Of a stretch of DNA of 18,946 nucleotides, positions 1-6,563 are shown one piece after another. A program made the translations under genes and the position numbers. The notes under the pieces were generated by a model. The model did not search any database. It was not told the origin of the DNA and was given only the letters and a program-made list of their open reading frames with translations. Source of the stretch: CAYNRG01 sp047974855 (GTDB taxonomy: Bacteria; Bacillota_I; Bacilli_A; Erysipelotrichales; Erysipelotrichaceae); NCBI GenBank assembly GCA_047974855.1, contig JBKECT010000022.1, forward strand, positions 1 to 18,946, written 5' to 3'. Within the stretch, counting starts at the first letter, position 1; the number at the start of each line of letters is the position of its first letter.

Positions 1-206
1 GCTTCTTTGAGTTGCTGCAAGCGCCATTTTTTTCTTCTATTTCCTCTCCTTGCGGATCGCTTTACACGTGCATCACTAGCAGCCATCGCCTCTTCAAATT
101 TGCGAACTCCAAAATCTACCAGTTCATTGGTTTCCTGATTCATTACCGCCCATCCAACACTTGTAATTCCTATATCAAATCCGACAACAAATTTCTTTTT
201 ATCCAT
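1..206 (-). CDS. cas9: Cas9 endonuclease, N-terminal part (runs off left edge)
   Basis: This is the 5' end of a type II CRISPR effector nuclease, which cuts DNA under guidance of a crRNA:tracrRNA pair. The minus strand is open from an ATG at 206 to the window edge, giving 68 whole codons plus two bases. Residues 11-20 read DIGITSVGWA, the RuvC-I motif, with Asp11 the expected catalytic residue. Residues about 46-68 form the Arg/Lys-rich bridge helix (RVKRSARRGNRRKKWRLQQL), which contacts the guide RNA. Motif order and spacing match Cas9 and are closest by eye to the compact Cas9 group that includes the Staphylococcus aureus enzyme, which also has DIGITSVG. The ribosome binding site GGGGGAG lies 5 nt before the ATG. 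The HNH, remaining RuvC and PAM-interacting parts are outside the window, so intactness and subtype cannot be judged. IscB also has a RuvC-I and bridge helix but normally carries a PLMP domain first, which is absent here. Confidence 0.9.
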   Translation of the reverse strand, partial: MDKKKFVVGFDIGITSVGWAVMNQETNELVDFGVRKFEEAMAASDARVKRSARRGNRRKKWRLQQLKE

Positions 207-239
207 TACGTCTCCCCCATATGTTATTAATTTAAATAA

Positions 240-248
240 ATTATATCA
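240..248 (-). promoter_or_regulatory. Extended -10 promoter for cas9
   Basis: On the minus strand TGATATAAT is a perfect extended -10 element (TGn plus TATAAT, with TATAAT at 245-240). It lies 34 nt before the cas9 start codon. No good -35 box sits 17 bp further upstream, which an extended -10 promoter can tolerate. It implies that cas9 is transcribed separately from the genes to its right. Confidence 0.55.
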
Positions 249-321
249 TATCAAAAATGATGTAGCCATAGTAATTTTATTACTTGCTAAAAATTGAAGT
301 CTGTTTTCCAATATTTTAATT

Positions 322-412
322 TTGCACCGCTGCAATACCTATAATTTGTGATATCCATTGATTTTTCACAACTAAAAAGGACATAGATTTCTCTAATCCT
401 GTCCTTTTTTTT
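322..412 (+). ncRNA. Candidate 3' portion of a tracrRNA (speculative)
   Basis: Read on the plus strand, divergent from cas9, three hairpins follow one another and end in a T run. They are TTGCA/TGCAA (322-326 with 331-335), TTGTGA/TCACAA (346-351 with 366-371), and the strong stem at 374-409. A tracrRNA 3' end commonly has such a row of hairpins, and this RNA is often encoded beside cas9. No CRISPR repeat is in the window, so the anti-repeat cannot be tested; it would have to lie at roughly 255-320. The last hairpin is explained at least as well as the terminator of the CHR genes. Confidence 0.2.
374..412. terminator. Bidirectional Rho-independent terminator after the CHR genes
   Basis: AAAAAGGACA (374-383) pairs with TGTCCTTTTT (400-409), and a small inner stem TAGA/TCTA lies in the loop. 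There is a T run on the plus strand (405-412) and an A run (374-378) that gives a T run on the minus strand. It sits just past the stop codon of the second CHR gene and separates that operon from cas9. Confidence 0.8.
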
Positions 413-420
413 ACTTTCAC

Positions 421-978
421 TCAAAATGAGAAAATAATGCCAATTATCGCACATGAACTAATGATTAATATCGGATGCAACTTTCTAAACTTATTGATTA
501 TTATTAAACAACAAAATAAAATTAAAGACTTACTATTCACTACATTTAAAAATAGTTCAGCTTGTGTTGGATCGAAAAATGTCAGGATAAAAATATCAAG
601 GCAAGCAACTAATATCAACGCAACAACAGCTGGACGAAGTCCATAAAAAACATCTTGAACTGTTTTATTTTCTTTAAATTTTGTTAGCATATTAGCGATA
701 ATACAAATAATAATGATACTTGGCGTAACAAGCGCCAGTGTTGCTGCTAGTGCTCCAGAAACACCAGCGATATGGTATCCGACATAGGTCGCCATGTTTA
801 TTCCTATCGGTCCTGGTGTACTCTCAGAAATGGCAATCATTGTTGTTAAGGTTTCTGTGGTGAACCATCCATAATTAACAGACATCGCCTGCAAAAAGGG
901 AATTGTTGCTAATCCTCCACCAACTGCAAATAATCCAGTTTTAAAAAACTCTATAATTAGTAATAGAATGGTACTCAC
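421..978 (-). CDS. Short CHR-family (chromate-transporter family) membrane protein, second of a pair
   Basis: This 185-residue integral membrane protein is half the length of a classic ChrA. Short CHR proteins are usually encoded as adjacent pairs that together make one transporter, as here. The family signature is visible: FKTGLFAVGGG near residue 12, then STPGPIGINMATYVGY near residues 53-68, and hydrophobic helices to the end. Translation starts at GTG 978, whose first bases overlap the TGA stop of the upstream partner (GTGA, 4-nt overlap), with GGAGAAGGAG in front. This overlap suggests translational coupling and a heteromeric complex. CHR proteins are named for chromate efflux, but many have unknown natural substrates. 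Nothing here argues for chromate, and the location behind an amino-sugar PTS operon leaves the substrate open. Confidence 0.85.
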   Translation of the reverse strand: MSTILLLIIEFFKTGLFAVGGGLATIPFLQAMSVNYGWFTTETLTTMIAISESTPGPIGINMATYVGYHIAGVSGALAATLALVTPSIIIICIIANMLTKFKENKTVQDVFYGLRPAVVALILVACLDIFILTFFDPTQAELFLNVVNSKSLILFCCLIIINKFRKLHPILIISSCAIIGIIFSF

Positions 979-1517
979 ACTCTCCTTCTCCTTACATTTC
1001 CTACAATAATTCCTATAAATGCTGTTAGAAACAAAATTATCAGCACTGATAAGTCAAAAAAGTATGCCAACACTACTACAATAATAAATATCCCTACCCC
1101 TACACCATCTTTAACGCTGGATTTCCACAATTTAAGAATGCTTGTCATCATTAAATAGCATACTCCCACTCTTATTCCCGCTAAGGCATTCTGAACAATT
1201 CCATATTCCATAAAATTGCTAAGCACAGCCGCTATAATACAAATAATTATTAATCCTGGGGATATAACGCCCATTGTTGCTGCTAGTGCCCCAATTATTC
1301 CTTTTTGATAATATCCAACAAATGTTGCGGTATTAACTGCAATAATGCCCGGAGTACATTGCCCAATCGCATAATAATCAAGTACTTCACTTTCGGTTGC
1401 CCATTTATGCTTTTCAATGACTTCCTTTTCAATCATTGGTAGCATCGCATATCCTCCACCGAAGGTAAATAAACCCATTTTAAACCATGAAATAAATAAA
1501 TCGACTATCACTTTCAT
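975..1517 (-). CDS. Short CHR-family (chromate-transporter family) membrane protein, first of a pair
   Basis: This 180-residue membrane protein is the paralogous partner of the gene just downstream. Signature segments are FKMGLFTFGGGYAMLPMIEK near residues 13-32 and CTPGIIAVNTATFVGYYQKG near residues 54-73, followed by several hydrophobic helices and a basic tail (RRRR). The start at ATG 1517 has GGGAG about 8 nt upstream. It begins 39 nt after the SIS-domain gene, and the gap holds a GC-rich hairpin with no T run, so transcription from the PTS operon probably continues into it. Two adjacent short CHR genes of unequal sequence match the known arrangement in which the two halves have opposite membrane orientation. 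The substrate is unknown. Confidence 0.85.
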   Translation of the reverse strand: MKVIVDLFISWFKMGLFTFGGGYAMLPMIEKEVIEKHKWATESEVLDYYAIGQCTPGIIAVNTATFVGYYQKGIIGALAATMGVISPGLIIICIIAAVLSNFMEYGIVQNALAGIRVGVCYLMMTSILKLWKSSVKDGVGVGIFIIVVVLAYFFDLSVLIILFLTAFIGIIVGNVRRRRV

Positions 1518-1537
1518 ATGTTTTCTCCCTAAAGTAT

Positions 1538-1557
1538 AGAGAGGCTTTCGCCTCTCT
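1538..1557. promoter_or_regulatory. Intercistronic hairpin with GAAA tetraloop
   Basis: In the minus-strand RNA an 8-bp stem (AGAGAGGC/GCCTCTCT) closes on a GAAA loop, a very stable GNRA-type structure. It overlaps the last base of the SIS gene stop codon. No T run follows on the minus strand (ATACTTTAGG), so it is more likely an RNA-processing or stability element, or a weak attenuator, than a full terminator. Confidence 0.5.
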
Positions 1558-2645
1558 TATTTACTGCCTATCAAATAATGGAAATTTTTTATTTTTGGAA
1601 TGTTAGCGTTTATCCCTAAATCTTTTGACAGGAAAAATGCAATACATTGCAGAGGAATAATATACTCAAATGCACAAAATTCATGGTCATCTCCAAATTG
1701 AAAATCCATATCTTTTAAATCATCACGACGAACACTTCCAATCATAAATTGATGTGGTGTGTAGTCTGCCATAAAATTACGCAATTTAATTATTCTCTCT
1801 TTAAATTCATCATCTTGTGCTAAGTAAATAATATGAACCCCTTCATCAATTGAATGATAAATTCCATGCATAAATTCCTCTAATTCATATCCTTCAATTC
1901 CATATCGCACAGCTTCCTCTATTTTTAACCTACCTTCGAGCACATTACCATAGTTATTTTTGAATCCTACAATTATCATTCTTTTTGCTTGTATAAAATC
2001 CTCTTTGTTTCTACGATACCACGCTATAGATTCGTCCGTTACTACATCCAGCTTATCCACTAATTGATATAACCGACTAATCACTTCTGTATATTTTTCT
2101 AAAGAAATTTTATCTTGCGCATAAGCAGTCTCAAGTGCCATCAATATTAACATCATCATTGTTGCTTGATAGCCTTTTGTTTTTGGACCAGCTATCTCAG
2201 TGCCACAATTTAAACACAACGCTATATCTGAATACTTTGCAAGCTTTGACTCACTACCAGCTTCCGTTAGGGATACTGTTTTACATCCATTCTTATTTGC
2301 GAATTCTAAAGCTTGGATTGTCGACTTGCTTTCACCACCCTGAGAAATTCCAATAACTATCGTTTTTTCTTCAAAGACTGATGTAAAGTTTTTATACAAT
2401 AGCGGGTAATTTGCATCAACAGTGACCTGCAATGTCTTTTCAATAAACGCGCGTGTTGACAGCCCACCGTGATATGATGTCCCTGACCCGACCAACACAA
2501 TTTTATTATACTTACTTTCTACAAAATCCTTGACGAAAGCTTTGGTGAACTCTTTTCTGTTATCTAATATATTTTTTAATACTGCTGGTGTTTCCCTAAT
2601 GTACTCTAACATTGCATTTTCTGAAATTTTATCATATGTATCCAT
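1557..2645 (-). CDS. SIS-domain sugar-phosphate isomerase/deaminase (GlmS C-terminal-like)
   Basis: This 362-residue cytoplasmic protein has two SIS (sugar isomerase) domains, resembling the isomerase half of glucosamine-6-phosphate synthase without the glutaminase domain. VGSGTSYHGG at residues 52-61 and GISQGGESKST near 99-109 are the phosphate-sugar binding loops of the first domain. LEGRLKIEEAVRYGIEGYEL followed by EEFMHG corresponds to the GlmS second-domain segment. Relatives include NagB-II/GlmD deaminases, AgaS, and the fructoselysine/glucoselysine-6-phosphate deglycases FrlB and GfrE/F. Lying behind a mannose-family PTS and a NagA homologue, with no NagB in the window, it most likely converts the deacetylated amino-sugar phosphate to a ketose phosphate plus ammonia. 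A deglycase role cannot be excluded. The start at ATG 2645 has AGGAG 8 nt upstream. Confidence 0.8.
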   Translation of the reverse strand: MDTYDKISENAMLEYIRETPAVLKNILDNRKEFTKAFVKDFVESKYNKIVLVGSGTSYHGGLSTRAFIEKTLQVTVDANYPLLYKNFTSVFEEKTIVIGISQGGESKSTIQALEFANKNGCKTVSLTEAGSESKLAKYSDIALCLNCGTEIAGPKTKGYQATMMMLILMALETAYAQDKISLEKYTEVISRLYQLVDKLDVVTDESIAWYRRNKEDFIQAKRMIIVGFKNNYGNVLEGRLKIEEAVRYGIEGYELEEFMHGIYHSIDEGVHIIYLAQDDEFKERIIKLRNFMADYTPHQFMIGSVRRDDLKDMDFQFGDDHEFCAFEYIIPLQCIAFFLSKDLGINANIPKIKNFHYLIGSK

Positions 2646-2656
2646 TCATAAATCTC

Positions 2657-3481
2657 CTATCCTGCCACCGGCATTAAAAATGGAATGCTTTCTAATACTA
2701 CAAGGATAATTGCTAATCCAATTAGCATAAACATAATTTTTGTTGTACTCATTCCTTTTTTCATAAGGTAGTAACAGCCAAATGTAACAAGTAATGGAAG
2801 CAAATTCGGCATCAATGTATCGAATAAAGATTGCAGCGCATATGATACTTCCCCAAATTGAAATGTTATTGACGTAGACACTTTAACCATGCTTGAAATC
2901 ATTGCTCCAACAACAACAGATCCAACAATTTTCGCTGCTGCGGTTACTTCTTCTATCGCACCATTCCCCATCGCTCCGCTTAAGAAATTCATTCCTTGCT
3001 CATACCCAATCTTTAATCCATATTTTCTTACAAAGAAGTTTGGAATATTGTGGATTAACCAGAAAATAATTGGCCCTAAGAAATTTCCTTCAAGTGCCAT
3101 TGCAACTCCTATCCCTAATCCAACTGTTCTTAATGTACCCCAAAATAACCCATCTCCAATCCCTGCAAGTGGACCAATTAAAGCAGTACGAATTGCAGCA
3201 ATTGAATTCCCATCCATATCTGGGTTTCTATGCTTTTCTTCTTCCATCGCAAGGACAACTCCTTGGATAAAACAGGTCATTTGTGGACTTGTATTGTAGT
3301 ATCCTGTATGACGTATAAGTGCTTCTTTCAGTCCTTCAGGATCATCATGGTATATTTCTGTAAGTCCTGGAACCATTCCATATAACCAACCAACTGTTTG
3401 CTGACGTTCATAATTAAAGCATCCCTGTAATGGAAGTGATCTCCAAAACGTTCTTTTTAAAGTTTTTGATGTGAGTGTCAT
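2657..3481 (-). CDS. PTS mannose/fructose/sorbose family EIID subunit
   Basis: This 274-residue membrane subunit, with EIIC, forms the sugar channel of a mannose-family phosphotransferase system. The N-terminal motif LPLQGCFNYERQQTVGWLYG (residues about 17-36) is the EIID signature. It is followed by the long cytoplasmic segment with HTGYYNTSP and by hydrophobic helices at the C-terminus. Length is normal for the family. The start ATG at 3481 has a strong GGAGGAA site, and the gene follows EIIC by 14 nt. Order and strand agree with one operon EIIA-EIIB-EIIC-EIID-SIS. The NagA neighbour suggests an N-acetylated hexosamine, but the subunit sequence itself does not fix the substrate. Confidence 0.93.
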   Translation of the reverse strand: MTLTSKTLKRTFWRSLPLQGCFNYERQQTVGWLYGMVPGLTEIYHDDPEGLKEALIRHTGYYNTSPQMTCFIQGVVLAMEEEKHRNPDMDGNSIAAIRTALIGPLAGIGDGLFWGTLRTVGLGIGVAMALEGNFLGPIIFWLIHNIPNFFVRKYGLKIGYEQGMNFLSGAMGNGAIEEVTAAAKIVGSVVVGAMISSMVKVSTSITFQFGEVSYALQSLFDTLMPNLLPLLVTFGCYYLMKKGMSTTKIMFMLIGLAIILVVLESIPFLMPVAG

Positions 3482-3495
3482 TTTTATTCCTCCCT

Positions 3496-4227
3496 CTATA
3501 CTGTCTTTCTACTTTGATAAATGGCTACTGCAATAATAACCCCAATAAAAGTGATTCCTAATAAACTCATTCCTAAAAATGCATTTAATACAAAGCCTAA
3601 AAACAGATAAACTGCCGTTTGTTTATCAAACATAAAATTCATCAATAAAGCCATCCCTAACGCAGGTAATAGACTTGCAGATCTTGTCAATCCCGTCAAA
3701 ATGATTTGTGGAATTGCATCGACAATCGCTTGCACAACATCGGCACCAAAATAACATCCTAAAAATACAGGTAGTGCAGTAAGTATAAAGAATATTGTCG
3801 CTCCTGACCATAGCGCTCGATCAATCTTCCCAGTATTACCTTCTGCTGCCGCTTTGTCAATTACAATATTAAATCGTACGTTAATCATACGACATAGGAT
3901 TCCTAATGCTTGTCCTAAGATTGCCATCGGCATAGCTAATGCCATTACTGTTTCTGCATCCAGTCCCGCAGTAATTGCAAAAAATGTTCCCATTACTGCA
4001 CCAATCGTTCCATCTGGAGGTGTTGCTCCACCAATTCCTACAATCCCTAAGAAAATTAACTGCAAAGTTGCCCCCATAATAAGGCCTGTAGTTGGATCTC
4101 CCATAATTATTCCAACTAACACTCCTGCACATAATGGAACTTCTGCTAAGGTCTGACCAAATACACGTCCATCCCATCTTAATAAACCTGCTAAAAGTGA
4201 TACTAGTATACACTGAATTAAAAACAT
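3496..4227 (-). CDS. PTS mannose/fructose/sorbose family EIIC subunit
   Basis: This 243-residue polytopic permease subunit partners the EIID gene downstream. It is hydrophobic throughout, with the family pattern of repeated glycines: WDGRVFGQTLAEVPL near residues 18-32, GDPTTGLIMGATLQLIFLGI near 43-62, then GGATPPDGTIG. Length is slightly below the roughly 260 usual for the family but with no sign of truncation. The ATG at 4227 has AAAGGGG about 8 nt upstream. The sugar passes through EIIC/EIID and receives phosphate from EIIB at the inner membrane face. Confidence 0.92.
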   Translation of the reverse strand: MFLIQCILVSLLAGLLRWDGRVFGQTLAEVPLCAGVLVGIIMGDPTTGLIMGATLQLIFLGIVGIGGATPPDGTIGAVMGTFFAITAGLDAETVMALAMPMAILGQALGILCRMINVRFNIVIDKAAAEGNTGKIDRALWSGATIFFILTALPVFLGCYFGADVVQAIVDAIPQIILTGLTRSASLLPALGMALLMNFMFDKQTAVYLFLGFVLNAFLGMSLLGITFIGVIIAVAIYQSRKTV

Positions 4228-4244
4228 ATTTTATCCCCTTTCAT

Positions 4245-4724
4245 CTATAGCTTTGCCGCTATTTCTTTTAATGAAACACGCTTTTGATCTGGCTTGGTCT
4301 GCTGATAAATCACTTTACCAAGATTTTCAATTTCCAATAAATCTTTTAAATCTTGATCGTCTAAGAACACTTTCAGATTAACTTGTTTTTTTCCAGCAGC
4401 TGCACGCATTGCTCCTACATTTACCTCTTGAATCATTTCGCAATTTTGTGATAGTTTCAGCGCTTTTTGAGCATTATTGCAGACAACGAAAATTTTTTCA
4501 TTATCATGTGTGCCATCGTTTAAATATTTGATGGCATCATCAACTGTCAACACATGCATCGCTACCCCTTTAGGCTTTGCAAGATTTAATGTCATTGTCA
4601 GCATTGGGTTTGTTGCGTGCTCATCATCCGCTACAACAACTGTATCTGCACTGGTATGATTCAACCACAAGACTACTACTTCTCCATGAATTAGACGGTC
4701 ATCAATTCTTAATTGCTTAATCAT
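4245..4724 (-). CDS. PTS mannose/fructose/sorbose family EIIB subunit
   Basis: This cytoplasmic phosphocarrier of 159 residues takes phosphate from EIIA and passes it to the sugar. It begins MIKQLRIDDRLIHGEV, the canonical EIIB N-terminus, with His13 the expected phosphorylated residue. I place the start at ATG 4724 rather than the in-frame ATG at 4730. AGGAG then has a normal 7-8 nt spacing, whereas for 4730 it would be only 1-2 nt, and the family normally starts at this point. The gene lies 17 nt after EIIA and 17 nt before EIIC. Confidence 0.93.
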   Translation of the reverse strand: MIKQLRIDDRLIHGEVVVLWLNHTSADTVVVADDEHATNPMLTMTLNLAKPKGVAMHVLTVDDAIKYLNDGTHDNEKIFVVCNNAQKALKLSQNCEMIQEVNVGAMRAAAGKKQVNLKVFLDDQDLKDLLEIENLGKVIYQQTKPDQKRVSLKEIAAKL

Positions 4725-4741
4725 TTCCATTCTCCTTTCTT

Positions 4742-5158
4742 TTAGATACTGCTATTTCCGCTAAATACATCATTCACAAAAAGCATTGTGGTTTTAGCAT
4801 CATCTATAATTTTCCTAATGTTTTCTTTAATATCTCCTTCTTCAACCGCCTGGATTGCAACTGCTAACATTATTGCTAAATTCAATCCAGATACAACATA
4901 TAGATTTGTATAATTAAGCAAAAAAGGAGCGATAGAAGCTGTTGTGCTACCACCTGGAATGTCAGTAAGCGCTATTACAGGTATGTCCTTTAAAACACTT
5001 TCCATGTACTCTGCAATCTTTCCTTTTATCTCAGCGGGCGAGCAAGACTCCGTAACACATATTGTGTCAATCATAGAGTTATCACCCATAATAACTTTTA
5101 TTGACTCCTTAATTCCAAGCGCAAATGTTCCGTGCGTTATAACTAAAATTTTTTTCAT
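4742..5158 (-). CDS. PTS mannose-family EIIA subunit
   Basis: This small cytoplasmic phosphocarrier of 138 residues receives phosphate from HPr. It starts MKKILVITHGTFALGIKESI, where His9 in THG is the phosphorylation site, and ALTDIPGGSTT is the second conserved segment of the fold. An upstream in-frame ATG at 5170 lies inside the Shine-Dalgarno region (ATGGAGGAAAAAATG), so I use ATG 5158, preceded by GGAGG. It is the first gene of the PTS operon. Unlike ManX of Escherichia coli, EIIA is not fused to EIIB. Confidence 0.92.
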   Translation of the reverse strand: MKKILVITHGTFALGIKESIKVIMGDNSMIDTICVTESCSPAEIKGKIAEYMESVLKDIPVIALTDIPGGSTTASIAPFLLNYTNLYVVSGLNLAIMLAVAIQAVEEGDIKENIRKIIDDAKTTMLFVNDVFSGNSSI

Positions 5159-5216
5159 TTTTTCCTCCATAATTTATAAGCAATTCTACCCTTATACTTC
5201 CGGCTTTTATAATGCA

Positions 5217-5245
5217 ATAATAGCACACTCAATTTTAATTGTCTA
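5217..5245 (-). promoter_or_regulatory. Promoter of the mannose-family PTS operon
   Basis: On the minus strand TAGACA (5245-5240) and TATTAT (5222-5217) are separated by exactly 17 bp, about 60 bp before the EIIA start. It lies downstream of the nagA terminator, so the PTS genes can be transcribed separately from gntR-nagA. Confidence 0.6.
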
Positions 5246-5251
5246 TATTTT

Positions 5252-5270
5252 TATGATAAATATACATATA
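5252..5270. promoter_or_regulatory. Candidate operator for the GntR-family regulator, PTS copy
   Basis: The motif TATGATAAATATACATATA recurs with one mismatch at 6525-6543 before nagA. It is just upstream of the -35 box of the PTS promoter. Two near-identical AT-rich copies at the two transcription units of one locus, next to a GntR/UTRA regulator gene, suggest a shared binding site. Low base complexity weakens this. Confidence 0.4.
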
Positions 5271-5278
5271 AATATTAA

Positions 5279-5304
5279 AGATCTAGTTTCCACAAACTAG
5301 ATCT
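5279..5304 (-). terminator. Terminator hairpin after nagA
   Basis: AGATCTAGTTT (5279-5289) pairs perfectly with AAACTAGATCT (5294-5304) around a 4-nt loop, starting 7 nt past the nagA stop codon. On the minus strand it is followed by a weak T-rich stretch (TTAATATTTAT), so some readthrough into the PTS genes is possible. Confidence 0.65.
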
Positions 5305-5310
5305 CTAGAT

Positions 5311-6504
5311 TCATTTTATTAAATGTTGCTCAATAAAGTCATTATTAAATAAACTTTTTATATCTGTTTCTTGGTTATAAACTTCCTCTCCCTCCACTAC
5401 TGTAGCATAAACATTAAACTTTTCATCGATAATAACGAAATCAGCATAGTTACCCTCTTTAATTTCTCCTCTATTTTTTAATTGATAGAAATCACCTGGA
5501 TTATTTGAAGTTAACTTAACTGCATCCTCTATATTCCATCCCAAGTTTATCACAAGATTTTTTAATCCTTCAATCAGCGGCACTGCACTTCCTTGTATTT
5601 TTCCAGTTTCAGTACGCATCGATCTATCAGGTCCAATAATAATTGTTGTTTTGTCTTCTGTCCCGTTGTACACTCCAGGTAAGAGTGATGTGTATTCAGA
5701 ATTATCTGAGATCATAATTACCTTTTCTTTGTCTTTGACTTTAAGCATGACTTGAACCATTTCCTTACATACATGAATAAAATCAAAAATGATCTCGCAA
5801 TAAACTCCTTGATTCAAAAGTCCCGCACCAAGCACTCCAACATCACGGTGATGCAACCCTGTCATTGCGTTACCTAAATGCGTAAATACGCTATATCCTC
5901 TGCTATTTATCGCTTCCTCAGCTTCGGAGTAATTAAAATCCGAGTGCGCTAGTCCTAGTTTCACATTATTTTCCATTGCGAGCTTTTCAACAATTTCTAT
6001 ACCTTCTATCTCAGGAGATATTGATATGACTTTCATCCAACCCTTACTATCATCAATCATTTTTTTAATCGCTTCAATAGAGACATTCTGTTGCTTTTTT
6101 TTTATTCCCTTTTCCCCAACTCGATTTAACCATGGTCCCTCGCTATGAATGCCAAGAATTTTTGCACCAAAAATCTGTTCTGACTCTGCAACTTCTATAA
6201 TGCCTCCAATTCTATTTGGCGCACAGGTAGGGAAAACACCTGTTACTCCACAAGCGGCTAATCCTTTCAAATATCCAATATTACACTCAAACTCTTTCTC
6301 AACGTTTTGCCTCATACTGAATCCCATAATGCCGTGATTGTGGGTGTCAATTAATCCAGGAATAATCTTCTTTCCTGAAAAATCATAACTAATCACGCCA
6401 TCATATGTTTTCGTAATTTGTTTTACTTTTTTATCTACTACATGTAGATACCCATCTATAATCCCCTTCGATGTATAAATTTCATTACATTTAAAAATTT
6501 TCAT
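5311..6504 (-). CDS. nagA: N-acetylglucosamine-6-phosphate deacetylase family enzyme
   Basis: This is a 397-residue cytoplasmic amidohydrolase that removes the acetyl group from an N-acetylhexosamine 6-phosphate. Metal and catalytic residues expected for NagA are visible: DTHNHG with His55 and His57, Glu122 in HSEGPW, His187 in LAHSD, His209 in THLGNAMTGLHHR, and the catalytic Asp267 in ISDNSEY. The start is ATG 6504, with GGAGG 7 nt upstream. A longer frame begins at 6540 but in a promoter/operator segment, so it is rejected. The sequence diverges from textbook NagA (HSEGPW instead of HLEGPF; ISDNSE instead of a VTDA-type segment), so another N-acetylated amino-sugar phosphate such as the galacto form is possible. 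It follows the GntR gene and precedes the PTS genes. Confidence 0.85.
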   Translation of the reverse strand: MKIFKCNEIYTSKGIIDGYLHVVDKKVKQITKTYDGVISYDFSGKKIIPGLIDTHNHGIMGFSMRQNVEKEFECNIGYLKGLAACGVTGVFPTCAPNRIGGIIEVAESEQIFGAKILGIHSEGPWLNRVGEKGIKKKQQNVSIEAIKKMIDDSKGWMKVISISPEIEGIEIVEKLAMENNVKLGLAHSDFNYSEAEEAINSRGYSVFTHLGNAMTGLHHRDVGVLGAGLLNQGVYCEIIFDFIHVCKEMVQVMLKVKDKEKVIMISDNSEYTSLLPGVYNGTEDKTTIIIGPDRSMRTETGKIQGSAVPLIEGLKNLVINLGWNIEDAVKLTSNNPGDFYQLKNRGEIKEGNYADFVIIDEKFNVYATVVEGEEVYNQETDIKSLFNNDFIEQHLIK

Positions 6505-6524
6505 AAAAAAACCTCCAAACCGTA

Positions 6525-6543
6525 TATCATAAATATACATATA
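6525..6543. promoter_or_regulatory. Candidate operator for the GntR-family regulator, nagA copy
   Basis: TATCATAAATATACATATA differs at one base from the copy at 5252-5270. It overlaps the -10 region of the predicted nagA promoter, so bound repressor would block RNA polymerase there. Confidence 0.4.
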
Positions 6544-6560
6544 TTTAGAGGTAATGTCTA
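6532..6560 (-). promoter_or_regulatory. Promoter for nagA inside the end of gntR
   Basis: On the minus strand TAGACA (6560-6555) and TATATT (6537-6532) are spaced by 17 bp, about 28 bp before the nagA start. The -35 hexamer is identical to that of the PTS promoter at 5240-5245. It would let nagA be expressed independently of gntR. Confidence 0.45.
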
Positions 6561-6563
6561 TAT

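Noticed and set aside
12..230. Plus-strand 72-codon frame at the left edge
   Set aside because: It is antisense to the cas9 start and has no recognisable product, whereas the minus strand carries a clear RuvC-I and bridge-helix sequence.
207..420. CRISPR repeats beside cas9
   Set aside because: I saw no direct repeats with regular spacers here or elsewhere in the window; the array, if present, is outside.
2889..3299. Long plus-strand frame opposite EIID (136 codons)
   Set aside because: It is a shadow of a clear PTS subunit, proline/isoleucine rich, with no plausible start signal.
6505..6540. Longer NagA reading from 6540
   Set aside because: The extension covers the -10/operator segment, and the GGAGG site serves ATG 6504.
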